NCBI GenBank assembly: GCA_902570125.1
Contig: CACFXK010000001.1
Coordinates: 62,001-126,000 of the forward strand
Source: an uncultured Pelagibacteraceae bacterium
GTDB taxonomy: Bacteria > Pseudomonadota > Alphaproteobacteria > Pelagibacterales > Pelagibacteraceae
Direction: 5' to 3'
Length of the DNA: 64,000 nucleotides
The notes beneath the pieces are model-generated. The model made no database searches. It saw nothing but the letters and a program-made list of their open reading frames with translations, and was not told the DNA's origin. The position numbers and the translations under genes were made by a program. This document shows positions 18,195-25,909 of this stretch, piece by piece; the first letter of the stretch is position 1, and the number at the start of each line of letters is the position of its first letter.

Positions 18195-19124
18195 ATGAAT
18201 AAAAAAAACGTTTTAACTGTTAAAAACTTGAATAAAGTTTATTCAAAAAATGGTTCGAAACAAACTCATGCGCTTAATAATTTAAACTTAGAGGTGAAAG
18301 AAGGTGAAATTTTTGGTCTATTAGGACCAAATGGCGCTGGAAAGAGTACATTTATAAACATATTAGGTGGATCAGTTGTAAAAACTGGTGGTGAAGTAAA
18401 CGTTTGGGGGTTTAACTTAGACAAAAACCCTAGACAAGTTAGAGCCTCTATTGGAATTGTTCCACAAGAGGTAAACTTTGATCCATTTTTTAGTCCTAGA
18501 AAACTCTTAGAGCTTCAAGCAGGACTATACGGAATTAGAGAAAAAGATAGAATTACAGATACTATATTGAAGTTGGTATCATTAGAGGAACAAGCTGACA
18601 GTTATGCTAGAGCCTTATCTGGTGGTATGAAGAGGAGATTACTTGTAGCAAAAGCGATGGTGCATCAACCTCCAATTATAATTTTAGACGAGCCTACCGC
18701 TGGAGTTGATGTGGAGCTGAGAAATACATTGTGGGAAAATGTGAAATCTTTGAACAAACAAGGTGTAACAACAATACTAACAACTCATTACCTTGAGGAA
18801 GCAGAAAAAATGTGTGATAGAATTGGAATCCTTAGTGGAGGAAAATTAGTTGCTTTAGATACGACTAAAAATCTCTTGGAAAGAATTCAAACAAAAATTG
18901 TATATGTCACCACAGATAAAAAAACTAATATCAAGGACAACACTTTTGAATCATTAAAAGTTATATCAAATGACGGAAACAGGTTAGTTTTATCATATGA
19001 GAAGAGTAAACTAAGTATAGACTCAATAATCTCGGAAATTAAAAAACAAGATATAAAAATACAAGATATTTCAACTGATGATGGAGATCTTGAAGATGTA
19101 TTTTTAAGACTTACAAAAAATTAA
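18195..19124 (+). CDS. ABC transporter ATP-binding protein (orphan)
   Basis: 309 residues. Walker A 'GLLGPNGAGKSTFIN', Q-loop 'IGIVPQEVNFDPF', signature 'ALSGGMKRRLLVAKAMVH', Walker B 'IIILDEPTAGVDVE' and H-loop 'ILTTHYLEEAE'. The 'DPFFSPRKLLELQAGLYG' region and C-terminal extension (about 230-309) resemble the CcmA/DrrA class that partners with ABC-2 permeases. No permease gene follows; the gene ends one base from convergent regA. The partner must be elsewhere or the protein has another role. Substrate unknown. Confidence 0.9.
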   Translation: MNKKNVLTVKNLNKVYSKNGSKQTHALNNLNLEVKEGEIFGLLGPNGAGKSTFINILGGSVVKTGGEVNVWGFNLDKNPRQVRASIGIVPQEVNFDPFFSPRKLLELQAGLYGIREKDRITDTILKLVSLEEQADSYARALSGGMKRRLLVAKAMVHQPPIIILDEPTAGVDVELRNTLWENVKSLNKQGVTTILTTHYLEEAEKMCDRIGILSGGKLVALDTTKNLLERIQTKIVYVTTDKKTNIKDNTFESLKVISNDGNRLVLSYEKSKLSIDSIISEIKKQDIKIQDISTDDGDLEDVFLRLTKN

Positions 19125-19125
19125 A

Positions 19126-19689
19126 TTATCTAGGAGATCTTTTAGACAGTATTCTTTGAAGAGTTCTTCTATGCATCTTTAGTCTTCTTGCAGTTTCTGA
19201 TACATTTCTGTTACATAACTCAAAAACTCTATGTATGTGCTCCCATTTTACTCTATCCGCTGACATTGGGTTCTCAGGAGGGGCTGGTTTTTGATTTGGA
19301 TCAGCTAAAAGTGCTTTTTCAACATCATCTGCATCTGCTGGCTTAGCAATATAATCAATTGCTCCCTCTTTAATTGCAGCAACTGCAGTAGGAATGTTAC
19401 CATATCCAGTTAACATAATAATTCTACTTTTAATGTTCCCTTTTTGAATTTCTTTTACTACCTCTAGTCCATTACCATCATTTAATCTAAGATCCACAAC
19501 AGCAAATGCTGGACTTTTTGATTTTACGGTCTCAATACCAATTTTTACACTCTCAGCTTGTGTAACTGTAAAACCTTTTTTTTCCATAGCTCTAGCCAAT
19601 CTTTGTCTAAATGGATTGTCATCGTCTACTATCAAAAGCGATTTATCCTCGAAATCACTTAATTTTTGAAGTGGTGGCTGGTTAATCAT
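19126..19689 (-). CDS. regA: response regulator RegA/ActR/PrrA
   Basis: 187 residues: receiver domain with 'LLIVDDDNPFRQRLARAMEKKGF', phospho-acceptor Asp66 in 'AVVDLRLNDGNGLEV', 'IIMLTGYGNIPTAVAAIKEGAIDYIAKPADADDVEKAL', a Pro-rich linker ('KPAPPENP'), and the near-invariant Fis-type helix-turn-helix 'NVSETARRLKMHRRTLQR' (about 164-181). RegA controls redox-linked energy metabolism with the sensor RegB, which is not in this window. No in-frame Met lies further in, so the start at 19689 is firm even though its -10 box is only four bases away. Confidence 0.93.
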   Translation of the reverse strand: MINQPPLQKLSDFEDKSLLIVDDDNPFRQRLARAMEKKGFTVTQAESVKIGIETVKSKSPAFAVVDLRLNDGNGLEVVKEIQKGNIKSRIIMLTGYGNIPTAVAAIKEGAIDYIAKPADADDVEKALLADPNQKPAPPENPMSADRVKWEHIHRVFELCNRNVSETARRLKMHRRTLQRILSKRSPR

Positions 19690-19693
19690 AGCC

Positions 19694-19723
19694 CTTATAT
19701 GGAAGTAAATTTTAATATTTCAA
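19694..19723 (-). promoter_or_regulatory. candidate promoter for regA
   Basis: Minus strand TTGAAA (19718-19723), 18-base spacer, TATAAG (19694-19699). The -10 ends four bases before the ATG, predicting a leaderless regA transcript. Confidence 0.42.
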
Positions 19724-19757
19724 TAGCATTATTTACTTTACATTATTAATTATTTCC

Positions 19758-19812
19758 CATAAATGCTGCATTTATGAAACTTGCATACGTGATATGCAGG
19801 TTTTTTTTGTAA
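19758..19812 (+). promoter_or_regulatory. tandem-hairpin leader with terminator-like U-run before the polyamine genes
   Basis: Two adjacent inverted repeats lie in the leader of the decarboxylase gene. Hairpin 1: CATAAATG (19758-19765), loop CTG, CATTTATG (19769-19776). Hairpin 2: AACTTGCATA (19778-19787), loop CGTGA, TATGCAGGTT (19793-19802), with one G-U pair, followed by a T-run to 19808. The polarity of the T-run points toward the decarboxylase, not toward divergent regA, so this resembles an attenuator. Mini-ORFs run through it (MLHL at 19763-19777; MKLAYVICRFFL at 19774-19812), joined by ATGA. A ribosome binding site AGAGG precedes the real ATG at 19834. Confidence 0.55.
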
Positions 19813-19833
19813 ATTTTTTTTAGAGGTGCAGAT

Positions 19834-21012
19834 ATGCAAAAATTTAAGTCAGTTGAGGAATTAGTTAATCAACTGAGACCGACAGGACCTGTTTATTGTA
19901 TTAGAAAAGAGTCAATCAAATTGGCTTCTAAATACTTTCAAAAAAATTTCCCAGGAAAAATACTTTATGCGTTGAAAACCAACCCTCATCCAGTAGTTCT
20001 TAAAACTATTGTTGAAAGCGGGATTAATCATTTTGATGTAGCATCTATAAAAGAAATAGAGGCTATAAGGAAAATAAGTCCAAATGCAAATTGTTCTTAT
20101 ATGCATACAGTTAAAAGTAGAGAAAGCATTAAAGAGGCATATTTTAAATATAATGTTAAGGCCTTTTCTTTGGATACTAAAGATGAATTAATAAAAATTT
20201 TAGAAAGTACAAATTATGCTAAAGACCTAGAGTTATTTGTTAGAGTTTCAGTATCTAATGAACATGCAGAAATTGATTTATCAAAAAAATTTGGAGCAAT
20301 AAATAATGAAGCAGCTGGACTTCTCAGGTTAACAAAACAATATTCTAAAAAAATTGGACTTAGTTTTCATGTTGGATCACAATGTATGCACCCAATATCT
20401 TATTCAAAAGGAATATTTGAAATTAGTAATATAATTAAAAAAACAAAAATTATTCCAGATGTAATTAATGTTGGAGGAGGCTTTCCAACTATTTACCCTG
20501 ATCTTATTCCTCAATCTTTAGAAAAATATTTTGATGAAATTAAAAAAGGTTTAAATAATTTAAAATTAGATAAGCTTCCAGAAATTATATGCGAACCTGG
20601 AAGAGCGATTGTTGCAGAAAGTGGCTCAACAATTGTAAGAATTGATTTAAGAAAAAAACAGAAACTTTATATAAATGATGGAACGTATGGAACTTTGTTT
20701 GATGCTGGAGTTCCCAACATTGTTTACCCATCAAAAATGATAACTGATGGAAGAGTAATCTCCAAGAAATTAACATCTTTCGATTTCTATGGCCCAACTT
20801 GTGATAGCATGGATTATATGAAAGGTCCTTTTGTTTTACCAAACAATATAAAAGAAAATGATTATATAGAGTTAGGACAGCTTGGAGCATACGGATTAAC
20901 TTTTAGAACTAATTTTAATGGATTTTACTCTGATGAAATTTACGAAGTTGAAGATAGTCCAATCATGACGATGTATGACAAAGAAGCAAATAAAGAGTTT
21001 CTTGTTGCTTAA
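19834..21012 (+). CDS. type III (alanine-racemase-fold) PLP basic amino acid decarboxylase
   Basis: 392 residues. PLP lysine K48 in 'ILYALKTNPHP', 'HVGSQCMHPISY', the glycine-rich phosphate loop in 'VINVGGGFPTIYPDL', 'CEPGRAIVAESG', and the active-site 'GPTCDSMDYM' (Cys323, Asp324) contributed across the dimer. This is the short ornithine/lysine decarboxylase group of alphaproteobacteria, about 380-400 residues. The product would be putrescine or cadaverine; arginine decarboxylation to agmatine is also conceivable because aguA and aguB follow. Its stop (TAATG) overlaps the next start by one base. Substrate is not decided by sequence. Confidence 0.88.
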   Translation: MQKFKSVEELVNQLRPTGPVYCIRKESIKLASKYFQKNFPGKILYALKTNPHPVVLKTIVESGINHFDVASIKEIEAIRKISPNANCSYMHTVKSRESIKEAYFKYNVKAFSLDTKDELIKILESTNYAKDLELFVRVSVSNEHAEIDLSKKFGAINNEAAGLLRLTKQYSKKIGLSFHVGSQCMHPISYSKGIFEISNIIKKTKIIPDVINVGGGFPTIYPDLIPQSLEKYFDEIKKGLNNLKLDKLPEIICEPGRAIVAESGSTIVRIDLRKKQKLYINDGTYGTLFDAGVPNIVYPSKMITDGRVISKKLTSFDFYGPTCDSMDYMKGPFVLPNNIKENDYIELGQLGAYGLTFRTNFNGFYSDEIYEVEDSPIMTMYDKEANKEFLVA

Positions 21013-22052
21013 TGTCAGACAATAAAAACCAAACAAGTAATAGAAAAAGTGATTTACTGAGTAAAGAAGTCGAGCATATTGATATAACTTCTTTCGATGC
21101 TAGAAAAATCGTTTCTTCAATGGAAAAAATGTCTTTCGTTTCAAGAGAGACTGCAAATGCTGCAAATATTTATAATGAAATGATAAAAGATAAAGATTGT
21201 ACAATTTTTTTAACACTTGCAGGATCAACGTCTGCTGCGGGATGTATGCATATTTACAGAGATTTAGTTAAATATAATATGGTAGATGCAATAGTAGCTA
21301 CTGGTGCTTCAATTATTGATATGGATTTCTTTGAGGCACTTGGTTTTAAGCATTATCAGGGATCACAGTATCAAGATGATACAGAGTTAAGAAATAACTA
21401 CGTTGATAGAATATATGATACTTACATTGATGAGGCAGAGCTTCAGATGTGCGATAAAACCATAGGGGAAATTGCAGATCAATTGGAGCCCAAAAGTTAT
21501 ACATCAAGAGAATTTATAAAAGAAATTGGTAAATATCTTAAAACTAATGCAAAAAAGAGAGACTCATTAATAGAAGTTGCCTATGACAATAATGTTCCAA
21601 TTTTCTGTCCTGCGTTTACTGATTCAAGTGCTGGATTTGGACTTGTGATGCACCAAGAAAGAAATCCAAAAAATCATATTACAATTGACTCAATACGAGA
21701 GTTTAGAGAATTAACTGAAATTAAAATAAAATCTAAGGGATCAGGGCTTTTTATGATTGGAGGAGGTGTACCAAAAAATTTTATTCAAGACACTGTCATA
21801 TGTGCTGAACTTTTAGGTAAAGATGTTGACATGCATAAATATGCTATCCAAATAACAGTTGCTGACTCTAGAGATGGAGCATGCAGTAGTTCAACATTAA
21901 AAGAGGCAAGCTCATGGGGCAAAGTAGATATTACTAAAGAGCAAATGGTTTTTGCAGAAGCAACAAGTGTATTACCCTTAATAGCAAGTGACGCCTATCA
22001 TAAAGGTGAATGGAAAAATAGAGAGAGAAAAAATTTTTCCAAGATATTTTGA
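21012..22052 (+). CDS. deoxyhypusine synthase-like protein (probable homospermidine synthase)
   Basis: 346 residues of the deoxyhypusine synthase family. 'LTLAGSTSAAGCMHIYRDLV' (NAD site), 'VATGASIIDMDFFEALG', 'CPAFTDSSAGFG', 'GGGVPKNFIQ' and 'SSSTLKEASSWGKVD' with the imine-forming lysine (K304) are conserved. Bacteria have no eIF5A, so the protein acceptor of true deoxyhypusine synthase is absent. Bacterial members are thought to transfer the aminobutyl group of spermidine or putrescine to a free diamine, giving homospermidine-type polyamines. It is translationally coupled to the decarboxylase, which supports polyamine metabolism. The exact reaction is inference. Confidence 0.85.
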   Translation: MSDNKNQTSNRKSDLLSKEVEHIDITSFDARKIVSSMEKMSFVSRETANAANIYNEMIKDKDCTIFLTLAGSTSAAGCMHIYRDLVKYNMVDAIVATGASIIDMDFFEALGFKHYQGSQYQDDTELRNNYVDRIYDTYIDEAELQMCDKTIGEIADQLEPKSYTSREFIKEIGKYLKTNAKKRDSLIEVAYDNNVPIFCPAFTDSSAGFGLVMHQERNPKNHITIDSIREFRELTEIKIKSKGSGLFMIGGGVPKNFIQDTVICAELLGKDVDMHKYAIQITVADSRDGACSSSTLKEASSWGKVDITKEQMVFAEATSVLPLIASDAYHKGEWKNRERKNFSKIF

Positions 22053-22055
22053 TTA

Positions 22056-22937
22056 ATGATCAAAAAAATCAAAATCGGTTTAATACAAAGCAAATCTTTA
22101 GGTACAGTTCAGTCTAATATTGATCTAGCTATAAAAAATATTAAAAAAGCTGCAAAAAAAAAGGCAAAGATAATATGTCTTCCAGAGCTGTTTTTGTCTA
22201 ATTATTTTTGCCAAACAGAAAGTCATTCAAACTTTAAATTGGCAGAAAAAATTCCAGGAACAACCTCTAGAATATTTTGTGATTTAGCAAAGGAGCTTGG
22301 TGTTGTATTAAATATTACGATGTTTGAAAAAAAAACACCTGGGTTTTATCATAACACTAGTATCATTGTTAATGAAAATGGTAATATTTTGTCTAAATAT
22401 CGTAAGATGCACATACCTGATGACCCAGGCTATTATGAAAAATTTTATTTCAGTCCTGGAGACCTTGGATTTAAAAGTGTTAAGACAAAATTTGGAAAGA
22501 TAGGTCCTCTCATATGCTGGGATCAATGGTTCCCCGAAGCAGCTAGATTAACGGCTTTAAAAGGGGCTCAAATTATTTTTTATCCTACTGCTATTGGATG
22601 GCATCCAAAAGAAAAAAGAAAGTTTGGAAAATCTCAATTAGATTCTTGGATCACAATGCAAAAATCTCATGCTATTGCTAATGGAACTTATGTGGCTGCT
22701 ATAAATAGAGTTGGGATAGAAACAAAAGGTAAGAAAAAAATTGAATTTTGGGGTAATTCAATGGTGATAGATCCTAGTGGGAAAGTAATTGCAAAAGCAG
22801 GAAATAAAAAAGAGGATATTTTAGTTTGTGAAATAGATTATAAAAAAATAGATACTGCTAGGCAGCACTGGCCTTTTTTAAGAGACAGAAGAACTGAATT
22901 TTATAAAGACATTCTCAAAAATCCTGAAGATGAATAA
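22056..22937 (+). CDS. aguB: N-carbamoylputrescine amidase (nitrilase superfamily)
   Basis: 293 residues. The nitrilase triad is visible: Glu44 in 'CLPELFLSNYFCQ', Lys117 in 'YRKMHIPDDPGYYEKFYF', Cys154 in 'GPLICWDQWFPEAARL'. The 'HIPDDPGYYEKFYFSPGD' and 'DQWFPE' forms are specific to AguB. It hydrolyses N-carbamoylputrescine to putrescine, CO2 and ammonia. It lies three bases after the synthase gene and overlaps aguA by eight bases, so the two steps from agmatine to putrescine are coupled. Confidence 0.93.
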   Translation: MIKKIKIGLIQSKSLGTVQSNIDLAIKNIKKAAKKKAKIICLPELFLSNYFCQTESHSNFKLAEKIPGTTSRIFCDLAKELGVVLNITMFEKKTPGFYHNTSIIVNENGNILSKYRKMHIPDDPGYYEKFYFSPGDLGFKSVKTKFGKIGPLICWDQWFPEAARLTALKGAQIIFYPTAIGWHPKEKRKFGKSQLDSWITMQKSHAIANGTYVAAINRVGIETKGKKKIEFWGNSMVIDPSGKVIAKAGNKKEDILVCEIDYKKIDTARQHWPFLRDRRTEFYKDILKNPEDE

Positions 22938-23994
22938 AAAAATAAATGAATTTAGAATGCCAGCAGAATGGGAGCCTCAAAAATCAGTTTGGATGGCTTG
23001 GCCTCATAATAAAAATGATTGGCCTGGATTATTTGAAAAAATTCCAAATGTAGTTGGAAAAATAATCAAATATTTAACAAAACATCAAAGAATAGATTTA
23101 TTAGTCAATAATACTAAAAGTATTGATACCACAAGAATATATTTAAAAAAAATAGGTTGTAACATATCTAACATTAAATTTCATAAACTAAAGACAGACA
23201 GGCTTTGGTTAAGAGATTCTGGACCAATATTTTTGGTCAACAAGCAAATTAGAAAAAAGACCATGCTTAATTTTAAATTTAATGCTTGGTCAAAATATAA
23301 AAATTTCAGAAATGATAATAAAATTAATAACTATATTAGTAGCTATTTAAATATTGAAAGTATTTTACCTAAGAAAATAAATTCAAATAAATTTCAAAGA
23401 GTAGTGATGGAGGGAGGTGCGTTTGATAATAATGGATATGGATCCATATTGTTAACAAGAGAATGCTTATTAAGCGTTAAACAAGAGCGAAATAAAGGCT
23501 TCAAAAAAATTGACTATGAAAATCTGTTTTCAAAATATTTAAATGCAAAAAATTTTATTTGGCTTAATAAAGGAATTGTTGGAGATGACACACACGGTCA
23601 TATCGACGATATTGCAAGATTTGTATCAAAAAGTACAATTATGATAGCTATAGAAAATAATAGATCAGATAAAAATTACAAAGCTCTTAAAGAAAATTTA
23701 AAAATATTAAGTAATTGTTATGATGAAAATGGAAAAAAATTTAAAATTATCAAGATTCCTATGCCAAGCCCAGTTATCATAGACAAAACTCGTGTCCCAG
23801 CAAGTTATTTAAATTTTTTCATAAGCAATAAAATAGTCTTGGTTCCAGTATTTAATGTAAAAGAAGACAAAAAGGTATTAAAAATTTTTAGAAAATTTTT
23901 TACAAACAGAAAAGTTATTACTATTGATTGTAGTGATTTAATTTGGGGTTTTGGAGCTATTCACTGCATGACTCAACAAGAGCCAAAAATTTGA
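22930..23994 (+). CDS. aguA: agmatine deiminase
   Basis: 354 residues of the guanidino-modifying (PPAD) family. N-terminal 'RMPAEWEPQKSVWMAWPHN', substrate motifs 'DRLWLRDSGPIFL' and 'VMEGGAFDNNGYGSILLT', the catalytic His/Asp in 'DDTHGHIDDIARFV', and nucleophile Cys346 in 'GFGAIHCMTQQEP'. It converts agmatine to N-carbamoylputrescine, the substrate of the overlapping aguB. No classical speA arginine decarboxylase is in the window, so agmatine must come from elsewhere or from the decarboxylase at the head of the cluster. The stop lies one base from the convergent transporter gene. Confidence 0.94.
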   Translation: MNKKINEFRMPAEWEPQKSVWMAWPHNKNDWPGLFEKIPNVVGKIIKYLTKHQRIDLLVNNTKSIDTTRIYLKKIGCNISNIKFHKLKTDRLWLRDSGPIFLVNKQIRKKTMLNFKFNAWSKYKNFRNDNKINNYISSYLNIESILPKKINSNKFQRVVMEGGAFDNNGYGSILLTRECLLSVKQERNKGFKKIDYENLFSKYLNAKNFIWLNKGIVGDDTHGHIDDIARFVSKSTIMIAIENNRSDKNYKALKENLKILSNCYDENGKKFKIIKIPMPSPVIIDKTRVPASYLNFFISNKIVLVPVFNVKEDKKVLKIFRKFFTNRKVITIDCSDLIWGFGAIHCMTQQEPKI

Positions 23995-23995
23995 G

Positions 23996-24544
23996 TTAAG
24001 CAGCTTTTAAAGTACCTAATAATAATCTAAAAGGTACCAACATAACTAAAGCAACAAAAATCTTAACGGCTAAATCTCCTAAAGAAAGTGTTACCCAAGG
24101 TATTCCTGTTCCATAAAATGAAATTGAAAAGAATAAGAATGTATCAACTGTGGAACCAATTAATGAAGATGCAAGGGGTGCAATAAACCATTTTTTTTGT
24201 CTTAATTGATCAAATATTTGAACATCCAATAATTGAGCGATAATAAATGCTGTTCCTGAACCAATTGCTATTCTTACTGAGATTAAATCAGCAAAATTTG
24301 TTGAGAAAATTAGTGTAAATAAAATACCTATTGTAAATCCTATATATACAATTTTTCTAGCAACTAATTTACCAAAAGATCTATTTGCCAAATCAGTTAT
24401 TAAAAAGGCTACTGGATAACTGAATGCTCCATATGTAAGAATTTCTTGAAGACCGTAATATTGAATTGGAAATTGAACTAAATAATTAGATGCTAAGACA
24501 ACCAATCCCATTAAAAATGAGAGTGTTAAAAATACTCTATTCAT
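23996..24544 (-). CDS. queuosine precursor transporter (VUT family, YhhQ-like)
   Basis: 182 residues with about six hydrophobic segments. 'ASNYLVQFPI', 'TYGAFSYPVAFLITDLANRSFGKLVARKIVY' and 'SSLIGSTVDTFLFFSISFYG' match the DUF165/VUT family, which imports the queuine precursors preQ0/preQ1. This suggests the cell salvages queuosine precursors from seawater (inference). It shares one base with the rpmB stop region and is probably cotranscribed with it. Confidence 0.87.
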   Translation of the reverse strand: MNRVFLTLSFLMGLVVLASNYLVQFPIQYYGLQEILTYGAFSYPVAFLITDLANRSFGKLVARKIVYIGFTIGILFTLIFSTNFADLISVRIAIGSGTAFIIAQLLDVQIFDQLRQKKWFIAPLASSLIGSTVDTFLFFSISFYGTGIPWVTLSLGDLAVKIFVALVMLVPFRLLLGTLKAA

Positions 24545-24825
24545 TATGCTGTTTTACTAACTAAGGATTTTTTAATTTTTTTTAGTCTTAATGATAAATC
24601 TCTAGACTTAGCTGAAATAAGAAATTGGTCAAAACTACCTTTTTTATCTACTGATCTAACACCAGCATTTGAGACGGTTAATCTTAAGCTTCTCTTAAGT
24701 AACTCACTTTTAAACTTAACTTTTTTTAGATTTGGAAGAAATCTTCTTTTAGTCTTATTGTTAGCATGACTAACGTTATGACCTTTGAGTGGAATTTTTC
24801 CAGTAATTTCGCATTTTTTTGACAT
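24544..24825 (-). CDS. rpmB: 50S ribosomal protein L28
   Basis: 93 residues, basic. 'MSKKCEITGKIPLKGHNVSHANNKTKRRFLPNLKKV' is the standard L28 N-terminus and 'LRLTVSNAGVRSVDKKGSFDQFL' the core. It matches the long alphaproteobacterial form (about 95-100 residues). It lies downstream of pyrD with its own promoter-like sequence in the 43-base gap, and its stop overlaps the start of the queuosine transporter gene by one base. Confidence 0.96.
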   Translation of the reverse strand: MSKKCEITGKIPLKGHNVSHANNKTKRRFLPNLKKVKFKSELLKRSLRLTVSNAGVRSVDKKGSFDQFLISAKSRDLSLRLKKIKKSLVSKTA

Positions 24826-24837
24826 AAATTATGAGCC

Positions 24838-24866
24838 TGTATAGGATCTGAATCTTATCGCGTCAA
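24838..24866 (-). promoter_or_regulatory. sigma-70-like promoter for rpmB
   Basis: Minus strand TTGACG (24861-24866), 17-base spacer, TATACA (24838-24843). The expected start point is about six bases before the ATG at 24825, giving an almost leaderless mRNA without a clear Shine-Dalgarno sequence. Confidence 0.6.
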
Positions 24867-24868
24867 GA

Positions 24869-25909
24869 TTAATTTTTGGTTCCAATAGCCTCTGAAACAT
24901 TTTTAAACCCCTTATTTTTTAATAAATCAATTAATTCTTTACTTATTTTTGAAGCTATACGAGGACCTCTATACACCATTCCAGTATATAATTGAACGAG
25001 TGTTGCACCAGAAGTGATTTTTTCAAAAGCATCTTGTCCAGTGCTAACACCACCCACACCTATTATTTTTGTTTTATTTTTAAGAATTTTATAAAATTTA
25101 GAAATTGCCTCGTTTGAAATCTTTTCAATTGGTTTTCCTGACAGTCCACCTTTTTCCAATTTATTTATATTTTTTAAATTTTCTCTATTCTTGTCTGTGG
25201 TGTTGGAAACAATAATAATTCCTATTTCTTGATCCATAATAATCTTAGATACTTCATAAATTTGATCATCATTAAGATCAGGTGAAACTTTGATTGCTAG
25301 TGGAATATTTGTATTTAACTCTTTTTTTTCATTTTTTAGTTTATCAATCAATGAATTTAGTTCATCCTGGTTATGAAAGTCTCTTAAATTTTCTGTATTT
25401 GGTGAGGAAATGTTTATAGTTATATAATCAGCTAAATTATAAAATTTACGAAAACAAATTAAATAATCATCGACTCTATTAGTTGAATTTTTATTTGGTC
25501 CAATATTTATTCCTAAAAAACCTTTTTTATTATTTTCCTTAATTCTCTTACTAATTTGTTCTGAACCAGAATTATTAAAACCCAATCTATTTATAAGAGC
25601 TTCATCTTCTTCAAGTCTAAAAACTCTTGGTTTAGGGTTACCAAATTGGGGTTTTGGGGTAATTGTCCCTACTTCGACAAAACCAAATCCAAGATTAAAC
25701 AGAGGATTATATACTTCAGCATTTTTATCAAACCCAGCAGCAACACCAATTGGTGAAGACAATTTTTTTTCACAAAAAGTCGTTTCTAAAATATGATTAT
25801 CTTTGGGTTTTGAGTAAGGAATATTATTTAATTTTAGTGCTTTTATTGCTAAAGAATGAGCCACTTCAGGGCTAAATTTAAAAATTAGTGGTCTTAAGAT
25901 ATTAAACAT
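24869..25909 (-). CDS. pyrD: dihydroorotate dehydrogenase (quinone), class 2
   Basis: 346 residues. 'SPIGVAAGFDKNAEVYNPLFNLGFGFVEVGTITPKPQ', 'NRLGFNNSG', 'INISSPNTENLRDF', 'LAIKVSPDL' and 'IGVGGVSTGQDAFEKITSGATLVQLYTGMVY' give the FMN-binding barrel; the N-terminal amphipathic helix 'RPLIFKFSPEVAHSLAIKAL' is the class 2 membrane-association segment. It oxidises dihydroorotate to orotate with quinone in pyrimidine synthesis. It overlaps the lysK stop by eight bases. Confidence 0.96.
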   Translation of the reverse strand: MFNILRPLIFKFSPEVAHSLAIKALKLNNIPYSKPKDNHILETTFCEKKLSSPIGVAAGFDKNAEVYNPLFNLGFGFVEVGTITPKPQFGNPKPRVFRLEEDEALINRLGFNNSGSEQISKRIKENNKKGFLGINIGPNKNSTNRVDDYLICFRKFYNLADYITINISSPNTENLRDFHNQDELNSLIDKLKNEKKELNTNIPLAIKVSPDLNDDQIYEVSKIIMDQEIGIIIVSNTTDKNRENLKNINKLEKGGLSGKPIEKISNEAISKFYKILKNKTKIIGVGGVSTGQDAFEKITSGATLVQLYTGMVYRGPRIASKISKELIDLLKNKGFKNVSEAIGTKN

